Origin: Acidobacteriota bacterium | GTDB lineage: Bacteria > Acidobacteriota > Terriglobia > Bryobacterales > Bryobacteraceae | Length of the DNA: 34,165 nt | Direction: 5' to 3' | NCBI GenBank assembly: GCA_016201205.1 | Contig: JACQDF010000106.1 | Span: 1-34,165 of the forward strand | Translations under genes and position numbers: made by a program | The notes under the pieces: model-generated | Told to the model about the DNA's origin: nothing | What the model saw: only the letters and a program-made list of their open reading frames with translations | Database searches by the model: none | Shown: positions 29,108 through 34,165 of the stretch, one piece after another | How the letters are laid out: each line of letters starts with the position of its first letter | Position numbering within the stretch: the stretch's first letter is position 1

Positions 29108-29857
29108 ATGCGATTCGACAGCCGCACCGCCGGGTATATCACCACCGAGTTTTTTCCCATCGCTGTGAAATGGCTGCTGATCAGCAACATCGCCCTGTTC
29201 GTGATCTATTATTTCGCGGTGCGGACCGGATTCGGCGCCTTGTTCCATCCGTTTGCACTCGCTCCCGGGGCCGTGCTGGGGTCGTTCGCCGTCTGGCAAC
29301 TGGTCACCTACATGTTCCTGCACGACCCGGGCGGATTCGGGCACATTCTGTTCAACATGCTCACGCTGTGGATGTTCGGAGCGGATCTCGAGCGAGCCTG
29401 GGGCTGGCGAACCTTCCTGCGCTACTACTTTCTGTGCGGGATCGGCGCAGGCATCTGTGTAGTGATAGGCAACTTGCTGTTCGGCAGCCTGAACACGCGA
29501 ACGATCGGCGCCTCGGGCGCGATTTATGGGCTGCTGCTGGCTTTCGGCCTGCTCTGGCCTGACCGCACCGTGCTGTTCAGCTTTCTGTTTCCGATCAAGG
29601 CGAAATATTTCGTCATGATCATGGGGGCGATCGCTTTCATGAGTTCGGTTGGGGGCAGCGAGGGCGGCGTTAGCCACGTCGCGCACCTGGGTGGCATGAT
29701 CTTCGGCTACGCCTATTTGAAAGGCATTGGGCGGAACTGGACTCTGAGTATCCCGCTGCGGCAGCTTTACCAGCAGTGGAGATTCGTTCGCTCGAAGCGC
29801 AAGTTCCAGGTCTATATGAAGAAGCAGAAGGGCGACCGCGACCGGTGGGTTCACTGA
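29108..29857 (+). CDS. rhomboid family intramembrane serine protease
   Basis: 249 residues. The catalytic Ser is in IGASGAIYGLL, and the His is in VSHVAHLGGMIFGY. HILFNMLTLWMFGADLER and the LxxW-like WQLVTYMFLHDPGG fit the oxyanion helix and loop-1 regions. Six membrane helices are visible, and a basic soluble tail (RSKRKFQVYMKKQKGDRDR) follows. It cleaves membrane-anchored substrates in the inner membrane. Start at 29108; no strong ribosome binding site is seen. Confidence 0.92.
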   Translation: MRFDSRTAGYITTEFFPIAVKWLLISNIALFVIYYFAVRTGFGALFHPFALAPGAVLGSFAVWQLVTYMFLHDPGGFGHILFNMLTLWMFGADLERAWGWRTFLRYYFLCGIGAGICVVIGNLLFGSLNTRTIGASGAIYGLLLAFGLLWPDRTVLFSFLFPIKAKYFVMIMGAIAFMSSVGGSEGGVSHVAHLGGMIFGYAYLKGIGRNWTLSIPLRQLYQQWRFVRSKRKFQVYMKKQKGDRDRWVH

Positions 29858-29898
29858 AACCGTAACGTAGCGCCTGACTGTCGCATCTTGTTAAGTGG

Positions 29899-29914
29899 TA
29901 TAGTCTGCCTGAGG
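29899..29914 (+). promoter_or_regulatory. -10 and ribosome binding site of the VWA gene
   Basis: TATAGT (29899-29904) lies 17 nt before the ATG at 29922, with TGAGGA just upstream of the start as ribosome binding site. A -35 is weak (CTGACT at 29874-29879, spacer 19). Confidence 0.5.
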
Positions 29915-29921
29915 AAATCTC

Positions 29922-31064
29922 ATGGATAGTTGGAAGCGACTGCTGATTCTGCCGGCGGCCGGAGTGTTGGCTGGGCTCTTGTTCACTGCCGCGCCGCAGG
30001 GGCCCAAGAAAGAATCCTCGGAGACTGTGGCGCGTCCGCGCAAGAAGGCAGAGCCGGGCAAACCGGAAGAACCGGCAGCGCCCAAGATCCCCTCCAAGCT
30101 CAAGAAGAAAGAGGGCAAGGATCTGCCGGAAGGCTTGCCGACCTTCCGAAGCGATACAGTCACTGTCAACGTCGACGTGGCTGTGCTGGACAACAAAGGG
30201 CGGTTCATTCCCAAGATTCCCGGCGGCAACTTCCGGATTCTGGAAGACGGCGTTCCGCAGAAGCTCGCTACGTTCAACATGGGCGAGGCTCCCATGACCG
30301 TCTGCCTGGTGATCGAATTCAGCAACCTCTTTCAGTATTACTGGGGCGAGACCTGGTACCAGACGCTGACGGCGGCTTACGGCTTTCTGGAAACTCTGAA
30401 GCCTGAAGATTACGTGGCCGTGGTGGCCTACGACCTCCGGTCGGAGATCCTCTCGGATTTCTCGACCGACAAGCGACAGGCCTATGAGGCGATGCAGCGG
30501 CTGCGCATCGCGGCCTATTCGGAGTCGAATCTGTATGACGCCCTGGTGGATACCGCCGATCGTATGAGCGAGATCGAAGGCCGCAAATCGATTGTCGTGA
30601 TCGCCTCAGGCATTGACACCTTCAGCAAGCTGACCTTTGATAAGACGCGAAAAGCGCTCCAGAACGCCGGTGTGCCGATTTACGGCATCGGGCTGATGCA
30701 GGCGTTGCGGGAGTGGTACGACGCCCGCGGGATGATGGGGCCGATTCAGCGACTGGACTTCTTACAGGCGGACAACCAGATGCGCACCTTCGCCCGGGAG
30801 ACGGGCGGCCAGTCGTTCTTTCCGAGATTCTATGGCGAGTTCCCCGGCATCTTCCGCGCGATTTCCGAGGCGCTCCGCAATCAGTATTCGATCACCTACC
30901 AACCCATCAATCAGGCGCGTGACGGCAGGTTCCGCAAGCTCAAAGTGGAGCTGGTGAATCCGGCCACCAACGAGGCGCTCAAGATCCTGGACGAAAAGGG
31001 CAAGCCGATCAAGTATTCGGTGGTCGCCAAGGCGGGGTACACGGCGCCGAAGGAAGTCGAGTAA
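29922..31064 (+). CDS. secreted VWFA-type protein of the acidobacterial group
   Basis: 380 residues. A signal peptide (RLLILPAAGVLAGLLFTAAP) precedes a lysine- and proline-rich linker (31-70). Then comes FRSDTVTVNVDVAVLDNKGR with FRILEDGVPQKLATF, the hallmark of the acidobacterial VWFA-related family (TIGR03436). The metal site is degraded: the D-x-S-x-S position reads EFSNL (132-136). The rest of the vWA fold (KSIVVIASGIDTFSKLTFD; YSITYQPINQARDGRFRKLK) is present. It is probably a protein-binding secreted domain without metal. Such genes are abundant in Solibacter genomes. Confidence 0.88.
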   Translation: MDSWKRLLILPAAGVLAGLLFTAAPQGPKKESSETVARPRKKAEPGKPEEPAAPKIPSKLKKKEGKDLPEGLPTFRSDTVTVNVDVAVLDNKGRFIPKIPGGNFRILEDGVPQKLATFNMGEAPMTVCLVIEFSNLFQYYWGETWYQTLTAAYGFLETLKPEDYVAVVAYDLRSEILSDFSTDKRQAYEAMQRLRIAAYSESNLYDALVDTADRMSEIEGRKSIVVIASGIDTFSKLTFDKTRKALQNAGVPIYGIGLMQALREWYDARGMMGPIQRLDFLQADNQMRTFARETGGQSFFPRFYGEFPGIFRAISEALRNQYSITYQPINQARDGRFRKLKVELVNPATNEALKILDEKGKPIKYSVVAKAGYTAPKEVE

Positions 31065-31074
31065 AGCCTCCAAG

Positions 31075-32061
31075 TCAGCCGAACAAGACGCGCCAGGTGG
31101 TGTTCACCAGCGCGTGCGTGACCATCGATGCACGGATGCTGGTGTTGCGGGCGTAGGCGAGCCCGTAAAAGACGCCGGCGATGGTGGCGAGCAGTGCGAA
31201 CCTCCAGTTTGGGAAATCGCGAAATGGCAAGTGGGCTGCGCCAAACAGCAGCGATGCCATCGCCAGGCCGAGGATCGGGCTGCCCGTGCTTCTGGACAGC
31301 CACTGTTGCAGCAATCCGCGAAAGAAGAATTCCTCGGCCAGCGCCACCACCCACAGCATACCGAGGAAAGTCGCGAGGGCGACCAGCGCCGTCTTGCCGC
31401 TGAAGGCGATCACCGGCCTCGGTACGAAGCCGGTCCACCAGGCCAACGGGAGGATCAGCGGCACGGAAAGCAAGTAATAGAGCAATCCCGTGGTCCAATC
31501 GCGGCGGCGTGGGAGAAAGCCGAAGTCGACTCCATCCACCCCACGCACGACCAGCATAGCGGCGACTCCCAGGCGAATCCACATCATGCGGCCAAGAATA
31601 TCGAGCGCGGGCTTGCCGGCAGGGTTGTCGTAAACATTCGGAAAAAGCCTGGAAAGAAAGACCGCGGCCATCAGAGCCAGGAATGCAAGATCGGAAGCAA
31701 GTTTGGCCGGCGCCAGCCGATACCAGCTTGCCGCGATCAGCGAGAGGACAGCAAGAATCGCGAGCGAATCGAAACGAAAGCTCCCCAGGGAGAGGCTCGC
31801 CATCAGGTAAGGAACCAGGGCGCTGGCCACCAGCGCCGGCGTCAAACGCGAGCCCAGCGCGGCCATCCTTTCCCGGACCGGTGCAAAGCCCGGCGCCAGA
31901 TACATGGCAACTTCAATCAGCAGCGCCGGGAGCACCGACGTAACCACGCCGGCCGCGATATGCTGTTGTTGGGCGTAGAAGAGAGCCGCGATGATTCCCG
32001 TCGCCCACACCGCGCACACCGTGATGGAAAAGGCGGCCAGCGTCGCTTGCATCAGCCTCAT
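31075..32061 (-). CDS. CPBP family intramembrane metalloprotease
   Basis: 328 residues with about eight membrane helices. The metal and catalytic motifs are AEEFFFRGLL (EExxxR), LFGAAH (FxxxH) and VTHALVNTT (HxxxN). CPBP proteins include CAAX-type prenyl proteases and bacterial immunity or processing proteases. Target unknown. Its 5' end overlaps a divergent gene by 38 nt if both first ATGs are used. The stop is 10 nt from the convergent VWA gene stop. Confidence 0.88.
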   Translation of the reverse strand: MRLMQATLAAFSITVCAVWATGIIAALFYAQQQHIAAGVVTSVLPALLIEVAMYLAPGFAPVRERMAALGSRLTPALVASALVPYLMASLSLGSFRFDSLAILAVLSLIAASWYRLAPAKLASDLAFLALMAAVFLSRLFPNVYDNPAGKPALDILGRMMWIRLGVAAMLVVRGVDGVDFGFLPRRRDWTTGLLYYLLSVPLILPLAWWTGFVPRPVIAFSGKTALVALATFLGMLWVVALAEEFFFRGLLQQWLSRSTGSPILGLAMASLLFGAAHLPFRDFPNWRFALLATIAGVFYGLAYARNTSIRASMVTHALVNTTWRVLFG

Positions 32062-32767
32062 CGTAACATTAGCGGTGAGCCTGGCCGCCGGGCCGCCCGC
32101 GGACCTGTTGAAGCAAGTCCTCGAACGGGAGAGCGAAGCCGCCGCCGAACGCGGCCATTACACCTACCGGCAGAGTGTTCTCATCGAAGAACTCGATCTC
32201 AGCGGCCGCAGACGTGGCGAGTACCGGGAGACGCGCGACATCATCTTTACACCGCAGGGCGCCCGTCACGAGAAGCCCGTGCGCCGGCCCGTCGAGAATC
32301 TGGACCGGCTGCGGCTCACCGAAGAGGATTTCCGCGACATCCGCGAAGTGCAACCGTTCCTGTTCACGCGCGATCAGCTTCCGCTGTATGAGACGCGCTT
32401 CAAAGGCGAAGAAACCATCGACAGCCTCGCCTGCTGGGTGATCCAGGTCAACCCGCGGCAGATCCTCGACGGGCAGCGGCTGTTCGAGGGACTCGTGTGG
32501 GTAAGCCAGGCCGACTTCTCCGTGATCCGCATGGAAGGGAGAGCCGTGCCGCAGATTCTCGGCACACGCAAGGAGAATCTGTTTCCCCGCTTCACAACGA
32601 CGCGGCGCAAAGTCGACGGCAAGTTCTGGTTTCCGGAAACAACCTACGCCGACGACGTGCTGCCGTTCCGGGTTGGACCGGTGCGGATGCGGCTTCGGAT
32701 CGAATACAGCGAGTACAAGCGTTTCCAGGCGGAGTCGAAGGTGGACTATCACGGCAAGCCCAAGTGA
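32024..32767 (+). CDS. secreted hypothetical protein, LolA/LppX-like fold suspected
   Basis: 247 residues from the ATG at 32024. A signal peptide (ASVACISLIVTLAVSLAAG) is followed by strand-rich sequence: GHYTYRQSVLIEELDLSGRR, GEETIDSLACWVIQVNPRQ, GLVWVSQADFSVIRMEGRAV and KFWFPETTYADDVLPFRVG. The alternating pattern and the GLVWVSQADFSVIRMEG unit resemble outer-membrane lipoprotein-sorting or lipid-binding folds such as LolA and LppX. That comparison is from pattern only. The start overlaps the 5' end of the divergent CPBP gene; a GTG at 32075 would cut the signal peptide. Confidence 0.75.
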   Translation: MEKAASVACISLIVTLAVSLAAGPPADLLKQVLERESEAAAERGHYTYRQSVLIEELDLSGRRRGEYRETRDIIFTPQGARHEKPVRRPVENLDRLRLTEEDFRDIREVQPFLFTRDQLPLYETRFKGEETIDSLACWVIQVNPRQILDGQRLFEGLVWVSQADFSVIRMEGRAVPQILGTRKENLFPRFTTTRRKVDGKFWFPETTYADDVLPFRVGPVRMRLRIEYSEYKRFQAESKVDYHGKPK

Positions 32768-32820
32768 ACGGGAAGGGACGATCCCTACATCTGCCAGTGG
32801 CAACGGCCTCCGGCAAGTGG

Positions 32821-32847
32821 CATAATCGCATTTCTACACAAGGAGGT
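32821..32847 (+). promoter_or_regulatory. -10 and strong ribosome binding site of the TIM-barrel gene
   Basis: CATAAT (32821-32826) and AAGGAGGT (32840-32847) precede the ATG at 32852. The ribosome binding site is a perfect anti-16S match. The -35 is poor (TGGCAA at 32798-32803, spacer 17). Confidence 0.5.
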
Positions 32848-32851
32848 ACTC

Positions 32852-33934
32852 ATGGACCGCAGAGACTTTTCCAGGATGGCTTTGGCAGGCGCGGCGGCGT
32901 CCGCCCTACCCGTGCCCGCCGCCGGCAAACCCCTCGAACCGCTGGCGCCCGGCATCAAGATTTCCTTGCAGATCCCCACGGACGCACCGGACGAGTATCT
33001 GACACTGGCCAAACAGATCGGCGTCGAGTATGTGAATATTCCAACGGGCGGCGACAAGTCGACACTCGAAAACTTCATTCACCTGAGGAAGAAGGTGGAA
33101 GCCGCCGGGCTCAAGGTATGGAACATCGGCAACAGCAATGTCCACAACATGCCGGAGGTGACGCTCAACCTGCCAGGGCGGGACAAGAAGATCGAAGAGT
33201 ACAAGCAATACCTCCGCAACCTCGCCGCGGCCGGCGTCCACTACACTACCTACGCGCACATGGGGAACGGCATCTGGAGCTCGGAGCGCGAAAGCACCCG
33301 CGGAGGCGCCCCGGCACGCGCCTTCAACCAGAAAACAGCCAAGGGCTTCTGGGCGGGCAAAGTGTTCGACGGCCCGCTCACCCACGGGCGCAAGTTCACC
33401 AAAGAAGAGCTGTGGGAGAACTATACCTACTTCATCAGGCAGGTCGTGCCCGTGGCTGAGCAAGCAGGCATTCGCATCGGCATCCATCCGGACGATCCGC
33501 CTGTACCCGAGCTGGGCGGTGTGCCGCGCCACATCTTCGGCACTTTCGACGGATACATAAAGGCGCTCGAGATCGCCAACAGCCCCAACATCGGTGTGTG
33601 CCTGTGTTGCGGCACCTGGATGGAGGGCGGCAAGCACACCGGAAAAGACGTCTTCGGCGCGATCAAGGAATTCTCCAAGCTCGGCAAGTTATGGAAGATT
33701 CACTTCCGCAACGTGACCGCGCCGATTCCCTATTTCGTCGAGACCTTCGTCGACAATGGCTACACCGACATGCTGAAGGTGATGCGCACGCTGGTGGAGA
33801 ATGATTTCCGCGGGAACCTGATCGCCGACCACGTGCCGGAGATGGTGGGCCACCGCATGGTGGGTTGGGCGTACAGCATCGGCTACATCCGCGCGCTGTA
33901 CCGCGCGGTGAGTGTCGAGCTGAAGAAGGCTTAG
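32852..33934 (+). CDS. Tat-exported TIM-barrel protein, mannonate-dehydratase-like
   Basis: 360 residues. MDRRDFSRMALAGAAASALP is a twin-arginine export signal. The barrel contains GIHPDDPPVPELGGVPR near residue 212, as in UxuA mannonate dehydratases and related xylose-isomerase-like proteins. CLCCGTWMEG, KIHFRNVTAPIPYFVETFVD and LIADHVPEMVGHRMVGWAYS follow on later strands. Cytoplasmic UxuA makes 2-keto-3-deoxygluconate from mannonate; an exported paralogue may act on a sugar acid or be a non-UxuA sugar epimerase. Start fixed by the strong ribosome binding site. Solibacter-type genomes carry many such Tat-exported TIM barrels. Confidence 0.82.
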   Translation: MDRRDFSRMALAGAAASALPVPAAGKPLEPLAPGIKISLQIPTDAPDEYLTLAKQIGVEYVNIPTGGDKSTLENFIHLRKKVEAAGLKVWNIGNSNVHNMPEVTLNLPGRDKKIEEYKQYLRNLAAAGVHYTTYAHMGNGIWSSERESTRGGAPARAFNQKTAKGFWAGKVFDGPLTHGRKFTKEELWENYTYFIRQVVPVAEQAGIRIGIHPDDPPVPELGGVPRHIFGTFDGYIKALEIANSPNIGVCLCCGTWMEGGKHTGKDVFGAIKEFSKLGKLWKIHFRNVTAPIPYFVETFVDNGYTDMLKVMRTLVENDFRGNLIADHVPEMVGHRMVGWAYSIGYIRALYRAVSVELKKA

Positions 33935-33942
33935 CTTTCCTG

Positions 33943-34165
33943 CTAGCCATTTCCGGTCAGCAAATTGTCTGCCCAGCCCCCGCTGCCGTTCGATGCTTGT
34001 TCGCCCCCTAGCCCGAAATTGACACCAAAGCCTCCATTCCAGGACACGCTGTTTCCGAGCAACAATAAATTATGATGGAAGGCTCTAATCCCATCGAGAT
34101 GATTCTGATAAATGGTGTTGCCCTTAATCATGTTTCCGAAACCGCTGGAGAGAATGCCATTCCAA
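33943..34165 (-). CDS. right-handed beta-helix repeat protein, partial (N-terminus beyond the window)
   Basis: The minus-strand frame is open from the right edge to a TAG at 33943-33945. The visible end reads NGILSSGFGNMIKGNTIYQN then HLDGIRAFHHNLLLLGNSVS and GFGVNFGLGGEQASNGSGG. The recurring N-x-I/L and G-N-x-(I/V) pattern, about one per 21-24 residues, is that of NosD/pectate-lyase-type beta-helices. Substrate cannot be judged from this fragment. An internal ATG at 34131 is not the true start. Confidence 0.75.
   Translation of the reverse strand, partial: WNGILSSGFGNMIKGNTIYQNHLDGIRAFHHNLLLLGNSVSWNGGFGVNFGLGGEQASNGSGGWADNLLTGNG

Noticed and set aside
31114-32391. 425-codon plus-strand frame opposite the CPBP gene
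   Set aside because: It is highly charged, low complexity and antisense to a protein with three intact catalytic motifs.
1-34165. CRISPR arrays, tRNA or rRNA genes
   Set aside because: I found no regularly spaced repeats with unique spacers, no tRNA cloverleaf and no rRNA segments by eye; tRNAscan-SE and Infernal would be decisive.

Overview
The window is GC-rich bacterial chromosome and most resembles Acidobacteriota of the Solibacter/Bryobacter type. This is an inference from gene families: a VWFA-type acidobacterial secreted protein, a paired PSCyt/DUF1549/DUF1553 and DUF1501 system, Tat-exported TIM-barrel and DUF362 proteins, and a Rieske/cytochrome b operon with a multiheme cytochrome. 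I see no tRNA, rRNA or CRISPR array.

Layout. (1) 1-6107 is a surface-glycan locus. On the minus strand lie a Wzx-type flippase (cut by the left edge), a methyltransferase and a glycosyltransferase. On the plus strand an FkbH-like HAD protein overlaps a stand-alone acyl carrier protein. A convergent GNAT-like acyltransferase overlaps the ACP tail to tail. (2) 6108-7490 is accessory DNA: a 26-codon ORF with a very strong ribosome binding site, then a PIN toxin/antitoxin pair bounded by a GTTAGAC core and an integron attC-like hairpin ending in GTTAGGC. (3) 7491-12349 holds a secreted Asp-box (BNR) protein and a respiratory operon: Rieske protein, cytochrome b, a nine-heme cytochrome c and a small monoheme cytochrome c. 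(4) 12381-18933 holds phosphoglucomutase and a DUF362 protein (minus), then the PSCyt/PSD1 and DUF1501 pair (plus). (5) 18941-19855 is a REP-associated tyrosine transposase and its REP hairpins, duplicated in tandem with the second copy collapsed by deletions. (6) 19844-24833 holds a CCA-adding/poly(A) polymerase family protein, a Xer recombinase, an unrecognised protein, an M23 peptidase and a secreted protein.

(7) 24834-27527 is a decayed integrative element between two ~190-bp direct repeats that are about 96% identical. It holds an integrase stump, small element genes, a frameshifted membrane protein, a frameshifted excisionase-like gene missed by simple ORF calling, and an intact HigBA toxin-antitoxin module with a clear promoter/operator. 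(8) 27534-34165 holds a receiver-only protein, a membrane protein, a HExxH protein, a rhomboid protease, a VWA protein, a CPBP protease, a secreted protein, a mannonate-dehydratase-like TIM barrel and the end of a beta-helix protein.

No wholly new system is proven here. The best candidates are the FkbH-ACP-acyltransferase module in a glycan locus (possible ACP-dependent acylation of a sugar), the PIN toxin-antitoxin pair carried like an integron cassette, and the decayed element in which only the toxin-antitoxin module is intact.
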